Shown here: positions 26,149 to 35,025 of the stretch, one piece after another
How the letters are laid out: each line of letters starts with the position of its first letter
Numbering within the stretch: position 1 is the stretch's first letter
NCBI GenBank assembly: GCA_028281525.1
Contig: JANQJR010000057.1
Span: forward strand, 28,218-92,217
Reading direction: 5' to 3'
Length of the DNA: 64,000 bases
DNA from: Magnetovibrio sp.
GTDB lineage: Bacteria; Pseudomonadota; Alphaproteobacteria; Rhodospirillales; Magnetovibrionaceae
Translations under genes and position numbers: made by a program
The notes under the pieces: model-generated
Database searches by the model: none
What the model saw: only the letters and a program-made list of their open reading frames with translations
What the model was told of the DNA's origin: nothing

Positions 26149-26814
26149 TTAGCCGTTGTCTTCACCGCTCATGCTCGCGACGAATTCAGGCAGGCCCGTT
26201 TGGCGGGTGCGTTTGAGTCGTTCCGCCATAAGAATCGCTTCAACCTGCGCGACACTTTCATCAATCTCGGTATTGACGACGATGTAGTCATATTCACCCC
26301 AGTGGCTCATTTCAGAGCCCGCCTTGGCCATACGCTTCTTGACCACTTCCTCGCTGTCCTGGGCGCGGTTATAGAGGCGGCGTTCCAATTCATCATGGGA
26401 GGGGGGCAGGATGAAAATAGACATCTGGTCATCGCGTGCGGCATGGCGCAAATCACGGGCACCTTGCCAATCCACATCGAACAATACATCTTTGCCCGCC
26501 GCCAAGGCATCATCCACCGGCTTCTTGGGCGTGCCGTAATAATTGTCGAAAACCTTGGCGTGCTCCAGAAACTCGCCGTTTTCGACCATGGCTTCGAACT
26601 TATCCTTTTCGATGAAAAAATAGTCTTTGCCATCCACTTCGCCCGGCCTCGGCGGACGCGTAGTGGCGGAAATGGACATGGAGAGGTCGACGTCCTTTTC
26701 CAACAAGGCGCGGGTGATGGTGGTTTTGCCCGCACCCGATGGCGACGACATCACCAACATCAGGCCCCGACGTTTGATGTTCTGTGGATCATTCAATGTT
26801 TTGTACCTGTTCAC
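26149..26814 (-). CDS. gmk: guanylate kinase
   Basis: A 221-residue enzyme that phosphorylates GMP to GDP with ATP. The P-loop SSPSGAGKTT is at residues 23-32; the GMP-binding stretch SATTRPPRPGEVDGKDYFFI and the EYGTPK-like YYGTPKKPV block follow; the LID-region DRR-equivalent lies in ELERRLYNRAQDS. Its start overlaps the end of yicC by 26 bases, so the two are coupled, as in many alphaproteobacteria. The first ATG is used. Confidence 0.96.
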   Translation of the reverse strand: MNRYKTLNDPQNIKRRGLMLVMSSPSGAGKTTITRALLEKDVDLSMSISATTRPPRPGEVDGKDYFFIEKDKFEAMVENGEFLEHAKVFDNYYGTPKKPVDDALAAGKDVLFDVDWQGARDLRHAARDDQMSIFILPPSHDELERRLYNRAQDSEEVVKKRMAKAGSEMSHWGEYDYIVVNTEIDESVAQVEAILMAERLKRTRQTGLPEFVASMSGEDNG

Positions 26815-27679
26815 GGAATTGCTCGATCACGGCTTTGAGGTCCAGGCCGACACGGGTGAGTTCGGTGTCGGATGATTTGGAGCACAGCGTGTTGGCTTCG
26901 CGGTTGAATTCCTGACACAGGAAGTCGAGCCGCCGGCCCACCGGGCCGTCCCCCGCCAGCAACTCGCGCGCGGCTTCCACATGGGCGGCCAGACGGTCCA
27001 GCTCCTCGCGCACATCGGCTTTGGTCATCGCCACAGCGGCTTCCTGAGCCAGACGGTCCGGATCGATGGCTGCGAAATCGTCGACCAAGGCCTGGACCTG
27101 TTCGTTCAAGCGGGTGCGGATGGCGTCCGGCTGCATTGCGGCCAGTTCCACGGCTTCGTCGCTCAAATTTTCGATGTCGGCCAAATGATCGTGCAGCACG
27201 CCGCCCATACGCTCCCCCTCCGCATCGCGCACTTCGGCCAATTGGTCGAGCAACTGATCGAGTCCCGCCATCAACGCGCCTTCCAGGGCGCGGGCGTCGT
27301 CGCCGCTGAATTCTTCGTCGCTTTGCTCCAAGACGCCGCGCAGCCCCAGGATTCCATCCACGGATGGGGGCTCGACTTCGGGCACGGCGGCTTGGATTTT
27401 GGGGATAGCATCCAGCACTTGGGCCAGGATGTCTTCGTTCACCGTCACAGCGGCGTGGGGTTTGGTCCAGTTGATGTCCAGGTTGAGCGAGACGTTGCCG
27501 CGCTTGAAGCGCCGGGCCACCCGTTCGCGCACCGCGATGTCGAGAAAATCGAAGCCGCGCGGATAGCGCAGTCGGACATCGAGCCCTTTGCCATTGACGC
27601 TCTTGGCCTCCCACCCCCAGGTGCACGTGTCCGTGGCCCCTTCGGCGCGGGCAAAGCCGGTCATGCTGGAAACGCTCAC
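26789..27679 (-). CDS. yicC: YicC family endoribonuclease
   Basis: A 296-residue protein of the YicC/YloC family, RNA-binding proteins shown in E. coli to act as endoribonucleases that influence RyhB stability. SSMTGFARAEG at the start, the KSVNGKGLDVRLRYPRGFDFLD block (the family KSVN.R.LD motif) and the C-terminal GRRLDFLCQEFNREANTLCSKSSD are diagnostic. The start is probably GTG 27677-27679, with AGGGGG eight bases upstream; ATG 27664 is an alternative. It overlaps gmk by 26 bases. Confidence 0.94.
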   Translation of the reverse strand: MSVSSMTGFARAEGATDTCTWGWEAKSVNGKGLDVRLRYPRGFDFLDIAVRERVARRFKRGNVSLNLDINWTKPHAAVTVNEDILAQVLDAIPKIQAAVPEVEPPSVDGILGLRGVLEQSDEEFSGDDARALEGALMAGLDQLLDQLAEVRDAEGERMGGVLHDHLADIENLSDEAVELAAMQPDAIRTRLNEQVQALVDDFAAIDPDRLAQEAAVAMTKADVREELDRLAAHVEAARELLAGDGPVGRRLDFLCQEFNREANTLCSKSSDTELTRVGLDLKAVIEQFREQVQNIE

Positions 27680-27810
27680 GAGAATCCCCCTGTTGGTTTT
27701 GGCTATTAGTTATAGCCCCGCCACCGCCCGCCAACAAGGCATGCCGCGCCCGCAAGCGGCCTTGTCACGGATCGGGAAAGCGGGCATCCTGCGCTCTAAG
27801 GAACCTGACC

Positions 27811-28065
27811 ATGGCTGATTTTCCCATCCCAGAAGACGCATACCAAGAACCTGGACCCTGCCCTAAATGTGGCGCGGATGCGCCGGTTTTAACGGTGCGC
27901 AGCAAAACGGACCGCAATTGGTGGGACGAGTGGAAGGGTTGCATGGAATGCATCGACCCCGTCGTCTATCTGACACAATTCATGGACAAGCATGGCGAAT
28001 ATACCATCGCCGTTCCCGGTGGGCCCTTGCCGCGTGAATTGCGGCGCAAAAAGAAAAAGCCCTAA
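27811..28065 (+). CDS. small zinc-ribbon-like protein
   Basis: An 84-residue protein with CPKC (residues 17-20) and CMEC (44-47), spaced as in a zinc ribbon. The rest is acidic in the middle and very basic at the end (RRKKKKP). No known family is recognised. It stands alone between the divergent yicC and an SDR gene. Confidence 0.7.
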   Translation: MADFPIPEDAYQEPGPCPKCGADAPVLTVRSKTDRNWWDEWKGCMECIDPVVYLTQFMDKHGEYTIAVPGGPLPRELRRKKKKP

Positions 28066-28154
28066 GCCTCTGGTAGGAGTATCACAGGGCCCGCACTGAC
28101 GGCACCTCATCACTCTGCCTTATCAAAGACGCGAGAATCAGGCACTCTGGCCAC

Positions 28155-28913
28155 ATGAAGAACCCGAAATCGATTCTCATCACCGGGGCCAGCAGCGGCA
28201 TCGGCGAGGCCCTGGCTGTGGAATACGCTGCTCCCGGCGTGTGCTTGGTGTTGACCGGGCGCAACCTCACGCGCCTGGAAGATGTGGAACGACGTTGCCG
28301 CGATTTGGGGGCAAACGTCACCGCCGCCGTCCTGGACGTCACCGACCGCACCGCCATGGCCGCCTTGATTGCGGAAGCGGACGCCATCACCCCTTTGGAC
28401 TTGGTCATCGCCAACGCGGGTATATCCGCCGGAACCAGCGGCGAAGGCGAAGACGAGACCCAGGCCCGCGCGATTTTCGACGTGAATTTTTCCGGCGTGC
28501 TCAACACCATTTGGCCCGCGATCACGCGCATGAAAGGACGCAGGCGAGGCCAGGTCGCGGTGATGAGTTCCATGGCCGGTCTGGTGCCGATGCCGGGCGC
28601 ACCAGCCTATTCTGCATCCAAGATCGCCGTCAAAGCCTATGCGGAAGCCCTGAACGGCGCGCTGAGGCCGGATGGCGTCACCGTCAGCGCCATCTGCCCC
28701 GGTTTTGTCGAAAGCCGCATCACGGCTGGGAACGATTTTGCCATGCCGCTGTTCATGGATGCGCCGAAGGCGGCGAAGATCATCCGCCGGGGCCTATCCG
28801 AAGGGCGCATCAGTGTGATCTTTCCGCGCCGGTTGGCGGTGGCGGCGTGGCTGGCCGGTTTTCTGCCGCCCTCCCTGCGTGTCTGGGTGCTGTCACGTAC
28901 ACCCAAAAAATAA
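28155..28913 (+). CDS. short-chain dehydrogenase/reductase
   Basis: A 252-residue SDR. TGASSGIG (residues 9-16) binds the cofactor, NAG is in LVIANAG, and the catalytic set is Ser in VMSSMAG plus Tyr and Lys in YSASKIA. The C-terminal stretch AAWLAGFLPPSLRVWVL is hydrophobic and may sit at a membrane, as in DltE/YqjQ-like SDRs. Cofactor and substrate are unknown; it has no operon partner. Confidence 0.87.
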   Translation: MKNPKSILITGASSGIGEALAVEYAAPGVCLVLTGRNLTRLEDVERRCRDLGANVTAAVLDVTDRTAMAALIAEADAITPLDLVIANAGISAGTSGEGEDETQARAIFDVNFSGVLNTIWPAITRMKGRRRGQVAVMSSMAGLVPMPGAPAYSASKIAVKAYAEALNGALRPDGVTVSAICPGFVESRITAGNDFAMPLFMDAPKAAKIIRRGLSEGRISVIFPRRLAVAAWLAGFLPPSLRVWVLSRTPKK

Positions 28914-28985
28914 ATTATTTCCAGACAGTTAATACCCATCCTGACAAACATGATATACTCATATAATCGTGTGGGAGGATGGGTT

Positions 28986-29363
28986 ATGTCCAAATTTACC
29001 CCTTGGGTCGCGGCGGGCGCCTTGGTTGCGTCCATGGCCGTTTGCGCCCCGGCAGCCGCCCCCACGGAAGCTTTTTCCGGCGGCGCCGATCTCAAACTCT
29101 GGTGCGACAATATGGACCGGGACGACATCTATTGGGGATTGTGCGTCGGCTCCATAACCGCCGCCCATGACATGATCATGAGCTACCAGAACTTCGAAAA
29201 CGTACACGAAATGGTGTGCATCGATCCCGTCACCTCACGAGGCGATATCGTTTTCGCCGTGCGTGAACACATGAACGAGCACCCGGAGCAGTTGGATTAC
29301 AGCCTGGGCGACTTGGTGCTCACGGCGCTGATCAACAAGTTTCCCTGTATCGACGCGCTTTAA
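28986..29363 (+). CDS. secreted Rap1a/Tai-like protein
   Basis: A 125-residue exported protein. GGAGGA lies eight bases before ATG 28986, which starts a clear signal peptide (FTPWVAAGALVASMAVCAPAAA). The mature part has the Rap1a/Tai spacing: WC...CVGSITAAHD, then CIDP, HPEQLD, and a closing FPC. In Serratia such proteins neutralise type VI amidase effectors in the periplasm, but most homologues in alphaproteobacteria have no known effector, and no type VI genes are seen here. Immunity is therefore not claimed. Confidence 0.75.
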   Translation: MSKFTPWVAAGALVASMAVCAPAAAPTEAFSGGADLKLWCDNMDRDDIYWGLCVGSITAAHDMIMSYQNFENVHEMVCIDPVTSRGDIVFAVREHMNEHPEQLDYSLGDLVLTALINKFPCIDAL

Positions 29364-29377
29364 AAAAACAAAGAACC

Positions 29378-30370
29378 TCAGCTACCGCCTTGGGTTTGGG
29401 CACGCTTGATCTTGCGCCATTCGCGAACGTTGCGATTGTGCTCTTTCAGCGTTCTGGCGAACACATGTCCGCCGCTGCCATCGGCCACGAAATAGAGCGC
29501 ATCGGTCGTTTCCGGGCGGATCACCGCTTCCAAGGCAGCCAAGCCCGGATTGGCGATGGGCGCGGGCGGAAGGCCCTTGATCCGATAGGTGTTGTAAGGG
29601 CTTTGGATTTTCAGATCGTCCCGCGTCAAGGCGCGGCCCAGCGCCCCGGAACCATTGGTCAGCGCGTAGACCACCGTCGGGTCGGATTGCAACCGCATGC
29701 CCTTTTTCAGCCGGTTAAAGAACACGCCCGCGATCTTGGCGCGTTCTTCGGCCACGCTGGTTTCTTTTTCCACAATGGAGGCAAGAATCAACACCTCCTT
29801 CGGTGTTTTGAGGACGTGATCCTTGGGCCGTTCCCGCCACAGCCTGGATAGCGCTTCACCCATGTCGTCGGCCATGCGTCCGATCAAGGCATTGCGCGTA
29901 TCGCCCCAGGAATAATGATAGGTCTCCGGCAACAGCCAACCTTCGTCGGGGATATCAGTGATCTCGCCGCTGAGGCCTTCAGCGTCTTGCACCACCAACA
30001 GCGCTTCCGTCACCGTCAAGCCTTCGGCCAAAGTCAGCTTGCGCACCACGGTCTTGCCACTTTGCAAGATGTTCAGCACATCGACAATGCGCGCGCGCGC
30101 CGGAATGTCGTATTCGCCCGCACGCAGCTTGGTGTGCGCCTTGGTCAACCGCGCCCAGATGCGCAACATCAACGGGTCCTGGATCACGCCTGCATCCTGA
30201 AAACGCGCTGCAATGGCGCTCACGCCCAAACCCGGCTTGATGTAGATGCGCAACGGTTCCGCGTTCAAGCCCGGCGCATGGGCCTGGGCCTTGAGATAGA
30301 AAAAACCGCCCCCGCCGGCCATCAGGCCTGCGAGGGCAATCGTGAACAGGGCCAGTAGGGCGCGTTTCAT
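29378..30370 (-). CDS. mltG: endolytic murein transglycosylase
   Basis: A 330-residue YceG/MltG family protein. A single N-terminal membrane helix (ALLALFTIALAGLMAGGGGFFYL) anchors it. A LysM-like part (IYIKPGLGVSAIAARFQDAGVI) precedes the catalytic domain with YHYSWGDTR and LASIVEKET, where the essential glutamate lies near residue 199; LPPAPIANPGLAALEA closes the fold. It cuts growing glycan strands at the inner membrane. It follows fabF by 19 bases on the same strand. Confidence 0.95.
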   Translation of the reverse strand: MKRALLALFTIALAGLMAGGGGFFYLKAQAHAPGLNAEPLRIYIKPGLGVSAIAARFQDAGVIQDPLMLRIWARLTKAHTKLRAGEYDIPARARIVDVLNILQSGKTVVRKLTLAEGLTVTEALLVVQDAEGLSGEITDIPDEGWLLPETYHYSWGDTRNALIGRMADDMGEALSRLWRERPKDHVLKTPKEVLILASIVEKETSVAEERAKIAGVFFNRLKKGMRLQSDPTVVYALTNGSGALGRALTRDDLKIQSPYNTYRIKGLPPAPIANPGLAALEAVIRPETTDALYFVADGSGGHVFARTLKEHNRNVREWRKIKRAQTQGGS

Positions 30371-30389
30371 ACGAACCCCTGCGTCTGGA

Positions 30390-31655
30390 TCAGTCGAACT
30401 TTTTGACGATCAACGATGCGTTTGTGCCGCCAAAGCCGAAGGAGTTGCTCAGCGCCGCACGTACGGTGCGTTCCTTGGCCTGATGCGGCACCAGATCGAT
30501 ATCGCAACCTTCGTCGGGATCGTCCAGATTCAAGGTCGGCGGTACCACGTCGTTCTTGACTGCGAGGATGGAGAAAATCGCCTCCACCGCGCCGGCGGCA
30601 CCCAATAGGTGGCCAATGGCCGACTTGGTCGACGACATGGACAAGCTGTTCACCGCATCGCCAAAGCTGCGCTTGACCGCACCCAGTTCGATCACATCCG
30701 CCATGGTCGAGGTGCCATGTGCGTTGATGTAGTCGATGTCTTCTGGGTTGAGTTCCGCACGCTTCATCGCCGCGTTCATGCAGCGGAACGCGCCGTCGCC
30801 GTCCGGGGTCGGCGCGGTGATGTGATAGGCGTCGCCGGTCAAGCCGTAGCCCACCACTTCGGCGTAAATCTTCGCGCCGCGCGCCTTGGCATGTTCCATT
30901 TCTTCCAGAACCACCACGCCCGCGCCTTCGCCCATGACGAAACCGTCGCGGTCCTTGTCCCACGGGCGGCTTGCGGCGGTGGGATCGTCGTTGCGTTTGG
31001 TGGACAAGGCCTTGGCCGAAGCAAAGCCCGCCATGCCGACGCGGCAGCACGCGGCTTCGGCACCGCCCGCGACCATGATGTCGGCGTCGTCCCACATGAT
31101 CAGACGCGCGGCGTCGCCGATGGCGTGCGCGCCGGTGGAACAGGCCGTGACCACCGCATGGTTGGGGCCCTTGAAACCATATTTGATGGAAACCTGGCCG
31201 GACACCAAGTTGATCAAGCTCGCCGGAATAAAGAACGGGCTGACGCGGCGCGGACCGCCGCCCCCTTCGCAATCCACCGTCAGCGATCCTCGTGACAGTT
31301 CCGGCAGACCGCCGATGCCCGAGCCGATCAGAACGCCGCTGCGGCATTTCTGCTCTTCGCTTTCGGCGACCCAACCGCTGTCTTCCACCGCTTGCTGGGC
31401 GGCGGCCATGCCGTAGACGATGAAGTTGTCAACGCGGCGGCGGTCCTTGGCGGACATATAGGTGTCGGGGTTGAATTCACCCGGCCCCTCACCTTCCGGC
31501 ACCTGACCGGCGATTTTCGCGGCGATGTCGGACACATCGAAGTTTTCGATCGCCCCGATGCCGGATTCGGCATTGAGGAGCTTGTTCCAGCTGGCCTCGA
31601 CTCCGTCCGCCAATGGCGAAACCATGCCCAGACCGGTAACCACTACACGACGCAT
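30390..31655 (-). CDS. fabF: 3-oxoacyl-ACP synthase II
   Basis: A 421-residue elongating condensing enzyme of fatty-acid synthesis. The Cys-His-His triad is seen at C172 (ACSTGAHA), H313 (NAHGTST) and H349 (IGHLLGAAG), and the GFGGTNAS loop is near the C-terminus. It joins malonyl-ACP to growing acyl-ACP in the cytoplasm. It lies downstream of acpP in the fabD-fabG-acpP-fabF order found in most bacteria. Confidence 0.97.
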   Translation of the reverse strand: MRRVVVTGLGMVSPLADGVEASWNKLLNAESGIGAIENFDVSDIAAKIAGQVPEGEGPGEFNPDTYMSAKDRRRVDNFIVYGMAAAQQAVEDSGWVAESEEQKCRSGVLIGSGIGGLPELSRGSLTVDCEGGGGPRRVSPFFIPASLINLVSGQVSIKYGFKGPNHAVVTACSTGAHAIGDAARLIMWDDADIMVAGGAEAACCRVGMAGFASAKALSTKRNDDPTAASRPWDKDRDGFVMGEGAGVVVLEEMEHAKARGAKIYAEVVGYGLTGDAYHITAPTPDGDGAFRCMNAAMKRAELNPEDIDYINAHGTSTMADVIELGAVKRSFGDAVNSLSMSSTKSAIGHLLGAAGAVEAIFSILAVKNDVVPPTLNLDDPDEGCDIDLVPHQAKERTVRAALSNSFGFGGTNASLIVKKFD

Positions 31656-31794
31656 TCTGACCTCAAGTCGTATGGGGAAATGTCACGAAGTATGACACAC
31701 AACTCAACGGGCATCACCCGGATACGGAAAAGGCGGAAGATCGCAGCAGAAATCGCGCAATCCCCCGCCCATAAACCGCACACGAACCTCCAAA

Positions 31795-32028
31795 TCAGGA
31801 GTTCGCGGTGATGTAATCGATGGCATCCTTGATGGTGAGGATCTTTTCAGCGGCATCGTCCGGGATTTCGCAACCGAACTCTTCCTCGAAAGCCATCACC
31901 AATTCAACGGTGTCCAGGCTGTCGGCGCCCAAATCATCAATAAAGCTGGCATTTTCGCTCACCTTGGATTCGTCCACACCCAGGTGCTCGATGACGATTT
32001 TCTGAACGCGCTCTGCGACATCACTCAT
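31795..32028 (-). CDS. acpP: acyl carrier protein
   Basis: A 77-residue acidic carrier. The 4'-phosphopantetheine goes on Ser37 in the [12 protein letters not shown] motif. Length and acidity are typical. It sits between fabG and fabF with 217 bases upstream and 139 bases downstream, so it may have its own promoter, in keeping with the large amount of ACP cells need. Confidence 0.97.
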   Translation of the reverse strand: MSDVAERVQKIVIEHLGVDESKVSENASFIDDLGADSLDTVELVMAFEEEFGCEIPDDAAEKILTIKDAIDYITANS

Positions 32029-32245
32029 GTCTGAAATCCTCGAACTAAGTCGTTATAGATACTTAAGAATCCTTGCCCCGCACTCCATCTGCCACGGCTA
32101 TGACAAACAGTTTCCCGCGCGGCACGGGCTCAAAAACTAGGGGGCTTTCTTATCGAAAGCACCGTTTCGTAACACACTTTACCGGGCATTGCCAGTACCC
32201 GAATCCTCAAGTTTTCCCAGGCTTCGGGGCCATGTTACGCCTAAG

Positions 32246-32983
32246 TTAAATCATCGCCATGCCGCCGTTGACGTGCAGGGTCTGGCCGGTGACGTAGTTG
32301 GCTTCCGCACTCGCCAAATAGACCACCGCGCCGGCAATATCCTCGGGCGTGCCCATGGCGCCCGACGGGATCGCGGACAGGATCGCTTCGGATTGCTGTT
32401 CGTTCAGCGCATCCGTCATCGGCGTGGCGATAAAACCGGGCGCGACGCAATTGACCGTGATGCCGCGTGTGGCCACTTCCTGGGCGAGCGACTTGGACAT
32501 ACCGATCAAACCGGCCTTGGAAGCCGCGTAGTTGGCTTGGCCCGGATTGCCGGTGACGCCGACGATGGAGGTGATGGAGATGATGCGCCCGAAGCGCGCC
32601 TTCATCATGCCCTTCAAGCACGCGCGGGACAGTTGGAACGCGGACTTCAAGTTCACGTTCAAGACCGTGTCCCAGTCTTCGTCCTTGAGCCGCATCGCCA
32701 GCGTATCGCGGGTGAGACCGGCGTTGTTGATCAGGATGTCCACACCGCCCATGGCATTGGTGGCGTCCGCGATCAACTGATCCGCCGCGCCCTCTTCGCC
32801 CAAACGCGCTGGCGTGACGTGGGCGCGCTCGCCCAGTTCCGCCGCCAGCGCACGCAGCGCATCTTCGCGCGTGCCGCTCAGCGCCACGTCAGCGCCCTGG
32901 GCGTACAGGGCCTTGGCGATGGCGCCGCCGATGCCGCCGGACGCGCCGGTGACCAGCGCTTTTTTGCCGCTCAAATCAAACAT
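32246..32983 (-). CDS. fabG: 3-oxoacyl-ACP reductase
   Basis: A 245-residue SDR that reduces 3-ketoacyl-ACP with NADPH. VTGASGGIGGAIA binds the cofactor near residues 11-23; NNAGLTRD, ITSIVGVTG and NYAASKAG supply the catalytic Asn, Ser, Tyr and Lys. The frame begins at 33010, but ATG 32983 has a GGGGAA site and the expected N-terminus MFDLSGKKALVTG. fabD lies just upstream. Confidence 0.96.
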   Translation of the reverse strand: MFDLSGKKALVTGASGGIGGAIAKALYAQGADVALSGTREDALRALAAELGERAHVTPARLGEEGAADQLIADATNAMGGVDILINNAGLTRDTLAMRLKDEDWDTVLNVNLKSAFQLSRACLKGMMKARFGRIISITSIVGVTGNPGQANYAASKAGLIGMSKSLAQEVATRGITVNCVAPGFIATPMTDALNEQQSEAILSAIPSGAMGTPEDIAGAVVYLASAEANYVTGQTLHVNGGMAMI

Positions 32984-33058
32984 GGAAAGTTCCCCCATTG
33001 TCAGGACCATTATCAGGAATCGATAGGTTGAGAAGGATTGTGCCGATTACAGGACCAA

Positions 33059-33994
33059 TTACAAGGACGCGAGGAAGGCCTCGATATCATCCGGGCCGGC
33101 GATGTTGGAACCTTCGATCCCAGGGTTGCGCCGCACCATACCGCTGAGCACCTTGCCCGCGCCGATCTCGACCATCCGGTCCACGCCCAGCTCCACCATC
33201 TTCGCCACGCTTTCGCGCCAGCGCACGGTGCCGGTGACCTGTTGGACCAGGAGCTTCTTGATTTCATCCGGATCGGTTGTGGGTGCAGCGGTGACGTTGG
33301 CGATCACCGGGACTGAAGGGGCGGACATGTCCGCATTCGCCAGCGCTTCTTGCATGGCGTCGGCGGCGGGCTGCATGAGCGCGCAATGGAACGGCGCGCT
33401 GACCGGCAACATCACGGCGCGCTTGGCACCTTTTTCTTTCGCCAGCTCGGCGGCGCGCTCCACCGCGCCTTTGTGGCCGGAGATCACCACTTGGCCTTCG
33501 ACGTTGTCGTTAGCGGCGGAGCAAACTTCATCGCCTGCAGCTTCGACTGCGACAGCCGACGCGGTTTCCCAATCCAGGCCCAACAACGCAGCCATCGCGC
33601 CTTTGCCCACCGGCACGGCGGCCTGCATGGCGGACCCGCGGGTGCGCAAAAGCTTCGCCGCATCGCCCACGCTGAAGGTGCCGGCCGCGGCCAAGGCGGA
33701 GTATTCGCCCAAAGAGTGCCCCGCGACGTACGCGGCGCTGGACGCCAGATCGAAGCCTTTTTCCTTGAGAACTGCGAAAGCCGCCAAGGAAACGGCCATC
33801 AGCGCCGGTTGGGTGTTGGCCGTCAGGGTCAATTGGTCCTCGGGGCCGTTGAAGATGACGTCGCTGAGCTTTTCACCCAGCGCCTCGTCCACTTCGTCGA
33901 ACACGGCCTTGGCGGCGGGAAAGGCGTCGTAAAGCTCCTTGCCCATGCCCACGGCCTGCGAGCCCTGCCCCGGAAAAACCAATGCGCGTGTCAT
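33059..33994 (-). CDS. fabD: malonyl-CoA-ACP transacylase
   Basis: A 311-residue enzyme that loads malonate onto ACP. FPGQGSQAVGMGKEL at the start, the nucleophile Ser94 in GHSLGEYSA, and the SAPFHCALMQPA block with the catalytic His are present. It is the first gene of the fab cluster, with a promoter expected in 33995-34136, between it and the divergent DUF1223 gene. Confidence 0.96.
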   Translation of the reverse strand: MTRALVFPGQGSQAVGMGKELYDAFPAAKAVFDEVDEALGEKLSDVIFNGPEDQLTLTANTQPALMAVSLAAFAVLKEKGFDLASSAAYVAGHSLGEYSALAAAGTFSVGDAAKLLRTRGSAMQAAVPVGKGAMAALLGLDWETASAVAVEAAGDEVCSAANDNVEGQVVISGHKGAVERAAELAKEKGAKRAVMLPVSAPFHCALMQPAADAMQEALANADMSAPSVPVIANVTAAPTTDPDEIKKLLVQQVTGTVRWRESVAKMVELGVDRMVEIGAGKVLSGMVRRNPGIEGSNIAGPDDIEAFLASL

Positions 33995-34136
33995 ATGCGA
34001 TCCCCTGTATGATAGAATGTCTAGACTGCTTGGCTGTTCCTACACCAGCGCGGGCCAGAGTCAAGCATGAGTCAGATATACCCGTGCATGTAACCAATCT
34101 TGTAACCATTTGGGGAGAGCGTGCGAATTGGGTTTT

Positions 34137-34868
34137 ATGCGCTCAAAGCTTCTATTCCTGCCGTTTTTGATCGCCATCGTGGGACTGTCCATGATGGGCG
34201 AAAAAGCGCCCGTGCAGATGGTCGGTTCCGCCAAGGCCGATGGCCCGGTGGTGGTGGAGCTGTTCACCTCGCAAAGCTGCTCAAGCTGCCCGCCCGCCGA
34301 CAAACTTCTGGGCGAACTGGCCGCCCGGGACATCGATATCATCGCGTTCAGTTGCCACGTGACCTATTGGGACCATTTGAACTGGCGCGACACTATGAGC
34401 CTTAAGGCCTGCACCAACCGCCAACGGGCCTATGCGGGCTTCATGGGCAAACGCCAGGTCTACACCCCGCAAATGGTGGTCAACGGCGAACATGAATTCG
34501 TCGGCTCCAACCGCGCGGAGACGGCGCGCACCATTTCGACGCGCGCCGTGGCCCCGATCCAGCTGACGCTGAGCGGCGAAGACCTCGCCGCGGCCCTGCC
34601 TGCACTGCCCCCAGGCACGCCGAAACAGACGTTGTGGCTGTTGAGCTACAAACCCAGCCACACCCAAGACATTCCATCCGGCGAGAACCGGGGGCGCACC
34701 ATCAGCTATACGAATTCAGTTTTGACGCTCGATCAGGTCGGCGTGTGGGACGGCCAAGCGGACCAGCGCACCTTCAAAAAACCCCAGAGTTCCGTGCCGG
34801 ATACCGGCTATGCGCTGATCGCCCAACCCCAGGGCTTCGGCACCGTCAGCGCGGCGGGAAAACTCTAA
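34137..34868 (+). CDS. DUF1223 thioredoxin-fold secreted protein
   Basis: A 243-residue protein with an N-terminal signal or anchor (LLFLPFLIAIVGLSMMG) and the DUF1223 pattern: VVELFTSQSCSSCPPADKLLG near 40-60, with the redox-type CSSC, then FSCHVTYWDHLNWRD and YTPQMVVNG. The family has a thioredoxin fold and is probably periplasmic; its role is unknown. The frame runs back to a TTG at 34110; ATG 34137 starts the likely signal peptide. A diverged copy of its C-terminus lies at 36239-36361, past the diguanylate cyclase gene. Confidence 0.85.
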   Translation: MRSKLLFLPFLIAIVGLSMMGEKAPVQMVGSAKADGPVVVELFTSQSCSSCPPADKLLGELAARDIDIIAFSCHVTYWDHLNWRDTMSLKACTNRQRAYAGFMGKRQVYTPQMVVNGEHEFVGSNRAETARTISTRAVAPIQLTLSGEDLAAALPALPPGTPKQTLWLLSYKPSHTQDIPSGENRGRTISYTNSVLTLDQVGVWDGQADQRTFKKPQSSVPDTGYALIAQPQGFGTVSAAGKL

Positions 34869-34911
34869 GCCTAAGCCTCAGTTTACGGTGGCGGACAGCC
34901 ATAGCCCCAGT

Positions 34912-34946
34912 CCAAAATTGGTTATCAACCGACCCAAAATTGGTTA
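34912..34946. repeat. direct repeat in front of the diguanylate cyclase gene
   Basis: The 13-base word CCAAAATTGGTTA occurs at 34912-34924 and 34934-34946, 22 bases apart (two helix turns), about 80-115 bases before the start of the GGDEF gene. The spacing is what a dimeric DNA-binding protein would need. Confidence 0.5.
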
Positions 34947-35025
34947 CAAATATATGTAAGGCCGAACCGGGCGCGCACACAAATGAGTTCAGCCAACAAA
35001 ACTGCTCACAACGGGGGACGGCCAC

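Noticed and set aside
28986..29363. Type VI secretion immunity module
   Set aside because: No effector or secretion gene is nearby, so only the family resemblance is kept.
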